Of a DNA stretch of 64,000 bases, positions 55,822 through 64,000 are shown piece by piece. The DNA is from Planococcus sp. ISL-109 (lineage in GTDB: Bacteria; Bacillota; Bacilli; Bacillales_A; Planococcaceae): the NCBI RefSeq assembly GCF_018613655.1, contig NZ_JAGGPW010000004.1, positions 1,020,627 to 1,084,626 of the forward strand, given 5' to 3'. Within the stretch, counting starts at the first letter, position 1, and every line of letters begins with the position of its first letter. A program made the position numbers and the translations under genes. Under the pieces are notes generated by a model. The model was not told the DNA's origin, searched no databases, and worked only from the letters and a program-made list of their open reading frames with translations.

Positions 55822-56553
55822 TTGATCAAATTGACGGGAGTTACAAAAACCTACCAAAGCAGGGATATAAAAACACACGCTTTAATCGACATCGACCTGG
55901 AGATTGATGAAGGTGAATTTGTTGTGATATTAGGTCCTAGCGGCAGCGGTAAAATCACACTTCTTAATGTAATCAGCGGCCTTGATCGTACAACTACAGG
56001 AAGCATCACTTTCCGCGGCAAGGAATTGACCGGCCTATCTGACAGTGAAATGACCCATTTCCGCAGGCAGCATTTAGGCTTTATCTTCCAGCAATACAAT
56101 CTTCTCCAGAATCTGACGGTGTATGAGAATATTCAAGTTGGAGCTGAGATCGGAACTGACCCATTGGATATCGACGAGTTATTAGCAAAAATCGGCCTGG
56201 AGAAAATGCGCAATAAATACCCGAGCCAATTATCCGGCGGGGCACAACAGCGAGTATCCGTTGCGCGCAGCCTAGCCAAAAATCCGGCTATCATTTTTTG
56301 CGATGAGCCTACAGGATTTTTAGATGAAGAAAATTCAAAGAATGTCTTGAAATTGCTCCAAGACCTTAACCGTGAATATAAGAAAACAATAGTCGTCATC
56401 ACCCATAACTTGGGCATCTCTGAAATGTCCGACAAAGTAATCAAAATGAACTCAGGAAGAATTATCGAAGTTACTATCAATGAAACCCAAAAAAACGCCC
56501 AAGACATTCAATGGGGTAAAGGTAGTGATCTGTTATGCTGCAGAAAAATGTAA
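55822..56553 (+). CDS. ABC transporter ATP-binding protein with altered Walker A
   Basis: A 243-residue MacB/LolD-type ATPase of an FtsX-permease exporter. The signature LSGGAQQ (137-143), Walker B IIFCDE (157-162) and switch His195 are present. Walker A reads GPSGSGKIT (38-46): Ile45 replaces the Ser/Thr that normally coordinates magnesium, a single base change from AGC to ATC. Activity is therefore doubtful. A TTG start is chosen from AAAGGGGGG seven bases upstream. The gene overlaps the permease by 19 bases. With the frameshifted permease it is probably part of a decaying cassette. Confidence 0.85.
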   Translation: MIKLTGVTKTYQSRDIKTHALIDIDLEIDEGEFVVILGPSGSGKITLLNVISGLDRTTTGSITFRGKELTGLSDSEMTHFRRQHLGFIFQQYNLLQNLTVYENIQVGAEIGTDPLDIDELLAKIGLEKMRNKYPSQLSGGAQQRVSVARSLAKNPAIIFCDEPTGFLDEENSKNVLKLLQDLNREYKKTIVVITHNLGISEMSDKVIKMNSGRIIEVTINETQKNAQDIQWGKGSDLLCCRKM

Positions 56554-58880
56554 TGAGGGATTCACGAAAAAAATGGATGCAGCTTGCTGCAATCGGAATC
56601 ATCATTATTCTCAGTTCCCTTACCTATTCTATGATGTTTTATGGAATCAGCGGCATTGAAGAGCCGACTGAAAGTTACCTTGAAGACTATAACCAAGAGG
56701 ATTTTTCTGTTGAAATGTTAAATACGGTGACAGAACAGGAAGCTCAAGACCCAGAGATTGCCAATGTCCTCTCAGAAGGAAGCTTTTCATTAAGTGACAT
56801 TAAGAAGACAGACACAGAGTTGTTCATGCGCCTCATGGACAACCGAATCAAAGCTTTTGAACAGCAAATCCCGGAAACGAATTTGGAACTGCGGCAATAT
56901 AAAGTTGCCTATTTTGATTGGAACGGCAATAGCCATACCGCTTTGATAGCCAAAGACGCAGAACAAATCAACCGGTCTTTTATCGAACAAGGACGAAAAC
57001 CTTCAAACATCTCTGAGCTAGCCCTCAATAAAATCTATGCAGAAAAGAATAATATTGAAATCGGAAATTCCTTTGTCCTTGGAGGAGAGGAATACACAGT
57101 TACCGGCTTTGTACTGTTCCCTGACTATACCCTCCCCGTTTTTGATGACAGTTTTAATTTCGATGCAGCCCTAAAGCCATTGGTTTTGCTCTCGGATTCA
57201 GCATACGAGCAGCTCAATGCTCAGGAAAGATTCAGGCTAGCCGGAAGTACATTGGACGGTTCTGCCATAGACACTGCTTTCGATAAAGAACAACTCCCCT
57301 TCATCAACCAAATCCTTGCAACCGAAAACACAACGCGCAGCGGTGCCATATACAGGAAGTTGGACGAAGGCAAAACCATGTCTCTTGGACTCAGTATCTT
57401 TATAGCGGCGATAGCGGTAATTATCGTGTCGATCATGATTTTCAACCTGCTTCATGCAGAGCGCAGCCAGATTGGCATATTGAAAGCATTGGGCTATACC
57501 GGACGAAAATCGCTATTCCTTACTTCTTCGCAATATCCGGGTTCGCTCTCATCATGCTGGCTATCGGCTATTTGTTGGGCTGGTTTGCTGCTGAACCGCT
57601 GAAAGACTTGTATATAGAGTTCTATCTTCTTCCGTCTGCCAGCATTGAACAAAGCTGGACCGTTTTCGCAACTTCCATCTTAGTCCCGCTGCTCTTTTTT
57701 TCGGCAGTTTCAGGTTTCATTATCTATAGAACATTAAAAGAACCTGCCTTATCTCTTTTGAGCCCTCCCGTCCATCAATCGATCAATTGGTTGAGCCGGG
57801 CAGTAAGCCGGCTATTAGTCGGTGCTTCAGCCACTACTAAATTCAAATACCTCCAGGCGATCCGCAACGAGCAGCTTCTTGATTTTCTTCATCGGTATTA
57901 TGTTTTCCACATCATTAATTTTCTTCGCCTTGATGTTAAACGGCACGATCGAAAGAATGACTACCGGCTATTTAGAGGAAGTGGATTACGAGTATGAAGC
58001 TTATTTGGATCCTACCCAGCCTCCTCCTGCTTTACAAGGCGGGGATGAGAAGTTCCTTTCCTATCCGTTCGCCGCATTCAATAACGAGGTCGTCGCTCTA
58101 CAGGTGTTAGGGCCCGATAGCCGCCTGTATAAGCTTTTCGATGGAACCCGAACGGATATTACCGATAGCCTTGATACTGGCGTAATTATTAGTGTAAGGC
58201 TGCAAATTAAAGAAGAGATTGAAATCGGGGATACGCTCCATGTCGAAATAAATAACGAAGAAGTCGAATTTCTTGTCCAAGGAGTTGTTGATGAATATAT
58301 TTCCGATAGGATTTATATGGACCAGGAAACACTTAGCCGCCTTCTGACAGAAAATCGTTCTCCGGATCTTTATAATGGCATCTACGCCTTGGAGATGCCC
58401 TCCTCTGAAAGCTATCAATCAGTTCTTTCAAAACGTGGCATCATTCAACAATCCGAGTCATTACAGAGCTACTCGCGATTGATGTTTAATGTCATGATAG
58501 CGGGGTCTCTGATTATTGCCTCGAGCATCATGTTTGTCCTCACTTCTTTCACAGTCGAAAAGAATTATTACACCATTTCCCTGTTAAAGGTGATGGGCTA
58601 CAGCCGGCGTGAAGTGAATGCCATGATATTGAATAGTTATTTTGCCTACGCCCTAGTATCCTTTCTGCTTAGCATACCGATCGCGTTGTTCGTGATTCGC
58701 CGCATGCTCTTTATTTTTGCACAAGATTATGGCATTGTGCTCCCGCTGGAGTTTGAGCCGGTCTTCGGATTGATTGCGCTGCTTCTCTTAATATTCATCT
58801 ACTTTCTCAGCACCTATCTCAGCCGCCGGAAAATCGAGCGCATTTCGCTTCAGGAAGTGCTGAAAACATACGGGCAATGA
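56535..58880 (+). pseudogene. FtsX-family ABC permease, two frameshifts
   Basis: The full span would encode about 781 residues with two FtsX domains (IAVIIVSIMIFNLLHAERSQ and IIASSIMFVLTSFTVEKNYY). The frame is lost near 57508: reading CGAAAATCGCT as CGA-AAA-ATC needs one more A, so a base is missing in an A run. The correct continuation (IAIPYFFAISGFALIMLAIG) is in the next frame. A second shift near 57869-57873 (one extra base around GAGCAGCTTC) restores the first frame at SFLIFFIGIMFSTSL. The net frame is kept, but about 120 residues are out of frame. These are either real mutations or sequencing errors. The start follows AAAGGTAGTGATC. Confidence 0.8.
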
Positions 58881-58933
58881 GAACAAACTCTTCGGCAGCA
58901 ATACAAACTGAAATATTATTGTCCCTTTTATTA

Positions 58934-58967
58934 AAAAGAGCAGCAGGCTGAGGCCTGCTGCTCTTTT
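58934..58967. terminator. Bidirectional terminator between permease and MDR gene
   Basis: A perfect 15-bp stem (AAAAGAGCAGCAGGC / GCCTGCTGCTCTTTT) with a 4-base loop. Confidence 0.93.
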
Positions 58968-58970
58968 CTG

Positions 58971-60005
58971 CTACTTTTCTACCGGCCCTTCTATGACGAT
59001 TTTTCCGATCGTCCGGCCTGACATCAATTTTCCGTAAGCTTCTTTTAAAGTCGCCGGACTTATCGGCGACATCGTTTCATTCAGCGTCGAGTGGATTTTT
59101 CCGCCGTCTGCCCAGTCTGCCAGTTCATTCAATAAATGATGCTGCTCGATCATATCCTCTGTCTGGAACATCGAGCGCGTATACATCAATTCATATACGA
59201 AAGTCACACTTTTTCCGAATAAAGCAGGAGCGAGCGGCTCGAAGGCCGGCAGGATCGAACAGATTTTTCCTTGAGGCAAAACCGCTTCCGCCATTCCTTT
59301 CATATGATCATCGACATTGGTCAGGCAAAAGATATATTCCACTCCGGTTATATCGAGTTCTTTCAATTGCGGCAATAACTCTTCATGGTGATTGATCGTA
59401 TAGTGAGCGCCGTGTTCTTTTGCCCATTCGATCGTTTCAGGGCGCGACGCCGTACCGATGACCGTAAGTCCGGATAAACTTGCGATCTGTGTTGCAACCG
59501 AACCTACTCCCCCGGCCGCTCCGATGATCAGGATGTTCTTTCCAGCATTGTCTTTAGGGTTTCTGGAAACACCCAAGCGGACAAAAAGCGCTTCCATAGC
59601 CGTGAGTCCCGTTAGCGGTAAGGCCGCTGCATGGGCAAAGTCTAAAGTTTTCGGTTTCTTGCCGACGATGCGCTCATCCACGAGGTGATATTCACTATGA
59701 CCGCCTGCCCTGACATTTGTTCCAGCGTAGAATACTTCATCCCCGGTTTTGAACAGTGAACAATCGCTGCCGGCAGAAACAACGACACCAGCGACGTCTC
59801 GCCCGACAATCGTCAAGGAATCATCCTCCGGCTTTTTCGCATCGCGCGTTTTGTAATCTGTTGGATTCACCGATATCGCCCGGACTTCAACGAGAAGATC
59901 GTGTCCTTCCGGTACCGGTTTGTCCAATTCCACCGCTTCGAACTCAGGCGGTTCAGTTGTGGGTCCTGGCTTATAAAATCCAAGTGCTGTCATTTTTGAA
60001 GTCAA
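58971..60005 (-). CDS. Zinc-type alcohol dehydrogenase-like (quinone oxidoreductase) protein
   Basis: A 344-residue medium-chain dehydrogenase/reductase of the quinone oxidoreductase branch. The NAD(P)H motif is GAAGGVG (about 163-168), and SVNPTDYKTR near residue 46 is typical. The catalytic and structural zinc cysteines of true alcohol dehydrogenases are absent, so it likely reduces quinones or enones with NADPH. The start is a TTG after GGAAGG; an ATG four codons later lacks a ribosome site. It stands alone. Confidence 0.88.
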   Translation of the reverse strand: MTSKMTALGFYKPGPTTEPPEFEAVELDKPVPEGHDLLVEVRAISVNPTDYKTRDAKKPEDDSLTIVGRDVAGVVVSAGSDCSLFKTGDEVFYAGTNVRAGGHSEYHLVDERIVGKKPKTLDFAHAAALPLTGLTAMEALFVRLGVSRNPKDNAGKNILIIGAAGGVGSVATQIASLSGLTVIGTASRPETIEWAKEHGAHYTINHHEELLPQLKELDITGVEYIFCLTNVDDHMKGMAEAVLPQGKICSILPAFEPLAPALFGKSVTFVYELMYTRSMFQTEDMIEQHHLLNELADWADGGKIHSTLNETMSPISPATLKEAYGKLMSGRTIGKIVIEGPVEK

Positions 60006-60060
60006 TAATTTTCGCCTTCCTTTCTACTGTGTAGATGGTGTGATGACTTTTCATTTTCTG

Positions 60061-61659
60061 CTATAAAATAGCGGATATGTCTTCCACATAGGCATCAATG
60101 ACGACCGGCTGTTTGCCCGCTTTCGCTGTTGATAAGGCATCCTGCAATTCTACTCGGCTCTTCACGGTGTATCCCTGCCCGCCGCAGGCAATGGCGAAAG
60201 CGGCATAGTCGATATTGGCGAGATCGACATTCGTCGGCTTATTGCCGGCTTTTTTCTGCTCATCTTCGATCAATTGAAGCTTCTGGTTATTGAAGATAAC
60301 GATGATCATCGGCAACTCGTATTTGACGGCGGTGACAAAATCCTGCATACCCATCGAAAATCCGCCGTCCCCGACAATGGCAATTGCCTGTTTTTCAGGA
60401 TATGCGAGTTTCGCTGCAATCGCCCCCGGCAAGCCGCAGCCCATTGTGCCAAGCCAGGACGACAACACCAGCTTCTGCCCGGTCAGTTGCAAATATTTAG
60501 CCGTCCATATTGTGATGCTCCCGACATCAAGTGAGACGACAGCGTCTTGTTGCATGATTTTCTGGATTTCAGCTATTACTTGCTGCGGCTGAAGCATTTC
60601 CGTTTGCTTGTTGATATCCTCCTGCAATTGCTGATGCCAATCTGTTCTCTTATCTCTATACTCTTCTAAGAAACCGGCATCTTTTTCGCTCAAACGTTCT
60701 GACAGCCAAACGAGTGCCGGACCGAGATCTCCGACAATGCCTACTGTCGCCGGGTAATACTTTCCGATGGTGCGCGGGTCGATATCAATTTGGATCGCCT
60801 GTGCTTTGTCGGGAAGATATTCACGGTACGGATAAGCTGTACCTGCAAGTATAATAAGGTCCGCTTGCTTCATTGCTTGTTCAGCCGGTTCGGTCCCCAA
60901 CTGTCCGAGCTGTCCTAAATTATACGGATGAGTATCGGGTATCATCCCTTTTGCCGGAAGTGATGCGATGATAGGAGCTTTCAGCTTTTCAGAGAATGCC
61001 AACACATCTTCAGTCGCTCCTTGTGCACCTTTTCCTGCCAGGATGACCGGCTTTTTTGCGGTCTCTAGCAGCTTCAATGCTGCCATTAAATCTTCTTCCG
61101 CCGCCCTGATGTTCGGCTCGGTGTATTCTGGAGACGTCAGCATTTTTTCCCGTTTGATCTTCATGCTGAATAAATCATCAGATACAATGAGAACTGCCGG
61201 CCCTTTTTCTGCGTATGCCGCACGAATCGCTTGATTCAGCATATCCGGCAATTGCTCTGCCGTTTGGACGCGCCGGTTATAGACTGAGACGTCCTCAAAC
61301 ATCGATTCCAATTTCAATTCCTGGAACACATCGGTTCCGACAGAAGTGCTTGTCACTTGTCCGACGATTGCCAGCACGGGCGTTTTATCTTTTTTCGCAT
61401 CATACAAACCATTCTGTAGATGGATCGCACCAGGTCCGGCGATCGACAGGCAGACGCCGATGTGCCCGGTCAGCTTCGAATAAGCGGAAGCAGCAAGTGC
61501 TCCGGTTTCCTCGTGGCGTATCTGGATAAAGCGGATGTCAACTTTGCGTAGTTCCTCCATCAACTCGTTGATGGAATCACCCGGCATTCCGTAAATATGA
61601 TCCACATTCCATTGTTTCAACAGCTCTACGACATGACTTCCTGCGGTACGGTCAAACAT
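60061..61659 (-). CDS. ydaP: Pyruvate oxidase-like ThDP enzyme YdaP
   Basis: A 532-residue thiamine-diphosphate enzyme close to B. subtilis YdaP. It has the N-terminal Pyr domain (HIYGMPGDSINELMEELR, with RHEETGALAA carrying the catalytic Glu), a central FAD/NAD-type domain, and a C-terminal PP domain with VGDGGFSMGMQDF and FNNQ. It should decarboxylate pyruvate oxidatively to acetate or acetyl phosphate. The start at 61659 (MFDRTAGSHVV) follows GCGAGGA and matches the family; an ATG at 61695 with AGGTGGG is the alternative. Confidence 0.9.
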   Translation of the reverse strand: MFDRTAGSHVVELLKQWNVDHIYGMPGDSINELMEELRKVDIRFIQIRHEETGALAASAYSKLTGHIGVCLSIAGPGAIHLQNGLYDAKKDKTPVLAIVGQVTSTSVGTDVFQELKLESMFEDVSVYNRRVQTAEQLPDMLNQAIRAAYAEKGPAVLIVSDDLFSMKIKREKMLTSPEYTEPNIRAAEEDLMAALKLLETAKKPVILAGKGAQGATEDVLAFSEKLKAPIIASLPAKGMIPDTHPYNLGQLGQLGTEPAEQAMKQADLIILAGTAYPYREYLPDKAQAIQIDIDPRTIGKYYPATVGIVGDLGPALVWLSERLSEKDAGFLEEYRDKRTDWHQQLQEDINKQTEMLQPQQVIAEIQKIMQQDAVVSLDVGSITIWTAKYLQLTGQKLVLSSWLGTMGCGLPGAIAAKLAYPEKQAIAIVGDGGFSMGMQDFVTAVKYELPMIIVIFNNQKLQLIEDEQKKAGNKPTNVDLANIDYAAFAIACGGQGYTVKSRVELQDALSTAKAGKQPVVIDAYVEDISAIL

Positions 61660-61744
61660 AAGCATTCCTCGCTTTCTAAGTTTCCGCTGTTCCATTTCTT
61701 TATCCCACCTGCATACCTCTAAACCTCTTTAGCAAAACATACAA

Positions 61745-61777
61745 AAAAGCAGTAGACTGTTTTGCCAGTCTACCGCT
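61745..61777 (-). terminator. Intrinsic terminator overlapping LLM gene stop
   Basis: An 11-bp stem with one mismatch (AGCAGTAGACT / AGTCTACCGCT) contains the stop codon and is followed by a T run on the minus strand. Confidence 0.85.
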
Positions 61778-62792
61778 CTTTTCCTGTATCTCTTTGTTTC
61801 ATTTCTTCTGCAATCAACCGGAACGTCGTCAGCTTGTCTTCAAAATCATATGCGGCCGAGACGATCATCACTTCGTCCGCTCCATAGTCGTGTCCCAATG
61901 TCTCTAATTGATCCACAACTTGTACAGGATCACCGACGACCATACGCCGGCGATTTTCCGCAACGAGCAGCTTTTCGAACTTAGAATATTCGTAGGCAAT
62001 TGCCTGTTCCGGCGGCGGGGTACCATCAGACGGCATGCCTTGAGCACCTATCGCAAGCGACAAGTCAAGAGAGGATGCGACGTATTCTGCCTGCTCTTTT
62101 GTTTCCTGGCAGACCGCGAAAATTGCAAAGCCGACATACGGTTTATTCCCGTTATGAGAGATGAAGTTTTCCTTGTAGCGTTTCGCAAACGCCTGGCCGC
62201 CTTCGCCGTTGATGAAATGGGCGAACATATACGGCAGCCCTTTTTGTGAAGCCAACTGCGACGACCCTTCCCCTGAGCCGAGCATCCAAATCGGCGGCTC
62301 ATGGGGCGGCACCGGTGTTGCTTTTAAGCCGTAATAATCATGCGTCTTCGGAATGCTGTTTTCCAAATACATGCGCAGTTCATCCAGCTGTTCAGGGAAT
62401 CTCTCCACTTCCCGCATCCGGCCGTTCGACAAGGCGTATGATGCTCTCGGCATACCGCCCGGCGCCCTGCCGACACCTGCATCGATGCGTCCCGGGTACA
62501 GATTCTCCAATAAGTTGAAGTTCTCGGCCACTTTGAATGCCGAGTAATGCGGAAGCATAACGCCACCAGAACCGAGCCGGATCGAATCTGTCTGTGCGCC
62601 GATATGGCTGATCAGGATTTCAGGTGAAGAGCCTGCCAAAGTTTTCGCATCGTGATGTTCCGATACCCAAAAGCGGGTATAGCCCCATAGTTCTGCCTGC
62701 TGTGCCAAACGGACGGTGTCAGCAAGCGCTTCGCGCGCCGTCTGGCCTTGAGAAATCGGGGATTGGTCTAATATACTGAAGTGTAAAGACAT
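61770..62792 (-). CDS. LLM class flavin-dependent oxidoreductase
   Basis: A 340-residue luciferase-like (LLM) protein of the single-domain group. ILDQSPISQGQTAREAL, FWVSEHHDAKTLAGSSPEILI and IRLGSGGVMLPHYSAFKVAENF are the family blocks that form the FMN-binding barrel. Members oxidise or desulfonate small molecules with reduced flavin; the substrate here is unknown. The ATG at 62792 is set by AAAGGAG at eight bases. It lies 31 bases downstream of the alpha/beta-hydrolase gene, probably the same transcript. Confidence 0.92.
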   Translation of the reverse strand: MSLHFSILDQSPISQGQTAREALADTVRLAQQAELWGYTRFWVSEHHDAKTLAGSSPEILISHIGAQTDSIRLGSGGVMLPHYSAFKVAENFNLLENLYPGRIDAGVGRAPGGMPRASYALSNGRMREVERFPEQLDELRMYLENSIPKTHDYYGLKATPVPPHEPPIWMLGSGEGSSQLASQKGLPYMFAHFINGEGGQAFAKRYKENFISHNGNKPYVGFAIFAVCQETKEQAEYVASSLDLSLAIGAQGMPSDGTPPPEQAIAYEYSKFEKLLVAENRRRMVVGDPVQVVDQLETLGHDYGADEVMIVSAAYDFEDKLTTFRLIAEEMKQRDTGKER

Positions 62793-62823
62793 GTTCATCT
62801 CTCCTTTATTGTTCCAGTCGCTT

Positions 62824-63606
62824 TCAATCGGATTCGGCTACTGCCTGGGCAAAACAGAGGCTCATCTGAAATACTTCTTCCCGTTCCGGCTCCTGGAACA
62901 GGTCATGATAGCAAAACGGCCATTCTTTAAAATGGAATTCCGCTAACGTCTGCGTAGACAGCCAATCGCGGCTAAGTTTTGTTTTGGTGATCAAATCGCG
63001 CTGTCCCAAGTTGAGCATCACTGGGACATCTGGAATTTGCGTTTTGCCTGCCTGCTCCATATAGCTCTGCAATTCTTTCCACCAAGCCGGCGTGCTGAGT
63101 GAGTAGATCGCTTCACCCGCCTTAGCTTGCCCATCTTGAAACTTACGCCGCGTCAAATGGCGCAGCTCAATGCCATGGTCGACTTTGCGCTTTCCTCCAA
63201 GCTTGCTTATTCCGGACAGCGGGAATGATTGCTTCGCTGGAAATTTCTTCAATTCAAACCACGGAGATGTGAGAATCACTGCTGACACCGGGTGGCGGTT
63301 GGCAGAAAGTGCATGGATGGCGACAATTGCACCTAAGCCATGGCCAATCAATACAATTGGCAGCACATTTTCAGCAGCCAGCCGGAGCAACTCCGCAGCC
63401 GCTTTGTCGTACTCGAAAAAATGTTCCCGGTGCACCCCGTCCTCTGAAGCCTGTATGCCGTGTCCCGGCAGATCCCCCATATAGACGTGAAACCCGTTCG
63501 TGCGCCATTTCTCGATTTGCCATGCATAGCGCCGATGCTCTTCGTAAGCATTATGAATCAGCACCACAACACCTTTTGCCTCTCCTTCTGCCAGCCATTT
63601 CCACAT
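62824..63606 (-). CDS. Alpha/beta-hydrolase-fold protein, catalytic Ser replaced (YtpA-like)
   Basis: A 260-residue protein resembling B. subtilis YtpA (a lysophospholipase-type enzyme) in MWKWLAE, YMGDLPGHG and CYHDLFQEPEREEVF. The nucleophile elbow, GHSMGG in YtpA, is GHGLGA here, so residue 90 is Gly (GGC) instead of Ser. The oxyanion-hole HG is HN (His18-Asn19), and the acid Asp region (GDDKLV) reads GQRDLI. Only the catalytic His234 remains. It is probably not a classical hydrolase. The ATG follows AAAGGAGGCGC. It lies next to ytoA as ytpA does in Bacillus. Confidence 0.88.
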   Translation of the reverse strand: MWKWLAEGEAKGVVVLIHNAYEEHRRYAWQIEKWRTNGFHVYMGDLPGHGIQASEDGVHREHFFEYDKAAAELLRLAAENVLPIVLIGHGLGAIVAIHALSANRHPVSAVILTSPWFELKKFPAKQSFPLSGISKLGGKRKVDHGIELRHLTRRKFQDGQAKAGEAIYSLSTPAWWKELQSYMEQAGKTQIPDVPVMLNLGQRDLITKTKLSRDWLSTQTLAEFHFKEWPFCYHDLFQEPEREEVFQMSLCFAQAVAESD

Positions 63607-63636
63607 ATCCGCGCCTCCTTTATAAAGCTTGTTCGA

Positions 63637-63664
63637 TTGACCTTTTCGTTTGTTTTGATACGAT
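63637..63664 (+). promoter_or_regulatory. Promoter of the ytoA gene
   Basis: TTGACC and TACGAT are separated by 16 bases, about 41 bases before the ATG. Confidence 0.5.
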
Positions 63665-63705
63665 TAGAACTAACTACATCTTATCAATGATAAAGGAGCT
63701 TTGCC

Positions 63706-64000
63706 ATGATCTATCCATATAAAGACAAATCACCAAAAATTGACAATTCGGCATTCATTGCAGACTTTGTGACCGTTACGGGAGACGTCACCATTGGCGC
63801 AAATTCCTCTGTTTGGTTCAATACGGTCATCCGCGGCGACGTCGCGGCGACTATCATCGGGGAAAATACCAATATCCAGGATTTGTCTATGCTCCACCAA
63901 AGCCCGGACAACCCGCTCATTTTAGAAGATAATGTGACAATCGGCCATCAAGTGACGCTTCATAGCTGCACAGTCCGCAAAGGCGCACTCGTCGGCATGG
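63706..64000 (+). CDS. ytoA: Gamma-carbonic anhydrase family protein, 5' part
   Basis: The first 98 codons of a left-handed beta-helix protein, cut by the window end. The hexapeptide-repeat pattern (VTVTGDVTIGANSSVW, VIRGDVAATIIGENTNIQD) and the histidines in MLHQSP and GHQVTLHSC match gamma-class carbonic anhydrase-like proteins such as Bacillus YtoA. Whether it is an active anhydrase cannot be judged from this part. The ATG follows AAAGGAGC. It is divergent from the YtpA-like gene. Confidence 0.93.
   Translation, partial: MIYPYKDKSPKIDNSAFIADFVTVTGDVTIGANSSVWFNTVIRGDVAATIIGENTNIQDLSMLHQSPDNPLILEDNVTIGHQVTLHSCTVRKGALVGM

Overview
The window is a contiguous chromosomal segment of a low-to-moderate GC Bacillota bacterium. 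Gene content and order closely follow the Bacillus subtilis ytx/ytp/ytn/ytq region (thiI-nifZ-ezrA-hisJ, rpsD, tyrS, acsA/acuABC, ccpA-aroA, ytxGHJ, murC, sftA-ytpRQP, ytoP, ytnP-trmB, pepV-dat, ytgP, leuS, ytqAB, ytoA). Protein character and the lack of any visible sporulation gene fit a Planococcus-like member of the Planococcaceae/Caryophanaceae; that assignment is inferred from remembered gene order, not from a search. No rRNA, tRNA, CRISPR array, transposase, prophage or attachment site was seen.

Layout. 1-2.1 kb: a preQ1-I riboswitch and the queC-queD-queE operon for the queuosine precursor. 2.1-9.8 kb (minus strand): yjdM, a universal stress protein, ytxK, tpx, an RDD membrane protein, sppA, a RarD-like permease, and the sulfur-transfer pair nifZ-thiI. 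9.8-14.3 kb: ezrA, hisJ-msrC and a methionine gamma-lyase-like enzyme. 14.3-21.6 kb: rpsD with a long leader, a soluble BtuF-like protein, a sigma-B-type stress protein, tyrS behind a Tyr T-box, and a large class A penicillin-binding protein with an acidic Pro/Glu tail. 21.6-28.4 kb: the acetate module acsA <> acuABC, then ccpA and aroA. 28.6-37.4 kb (minus): ytxG-ytxH-brxC behind a sigma-B promoter, murC, sftA, ytpR-ytpQ, ytpP, an unrecognised lipoprotein and a DUF84 NTPase. 37.5-48.8 kb: ytoP, ytzB, ytnP, trmB, a diacylglycerol-kinase-like protein, thpR, dat, pepV, ytzE, an RsuA-type pseudouridine synthase, ytgP and a HI0933-type flavoprotein.

48.8-49.7 kb is the largest gene-free stretch. 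It holds two gapless 153-bp direct repeats (about 81% identical) with a conserved hairpin, followed by a GC-rich element bounded by 9/10 inverted repeats. 49.7-55.5 kb: leuS behind a Leu T-box, scoA-scoB, and mnmL-mnmM for wobble-uridine modification. 55.8-58.9 kb: an ABC exporter cassette that looks decayed (Walker A Ser-to-Ile in the ATPase, two opposite frameshifts in the permease). 58.9-64 kb: an MDR oxidoreductase, a YdaP-like pyruvate oxidase, an LLM flavoprotein, an alpha/beta-hydrolase-fold protein lacking its catalytic Ser, and the start of a gamma-carbonic anhydrase gene.

Themes. tRNA biology is dense (queCDE, nifZ-thiI, trmB, mnmL-mnmM, tyrS, leuS, ytpR). Carbon-overflow metabolism is grouped (acsA, acuABC, ccpA, scoAB, ydaP), with cre-like sites before aroA-ccpA, megL and scoA. 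General stress control is supported by two good sigma-B promoters. Most genes end in clear intrinsic terminators, many shared by convergent genes.
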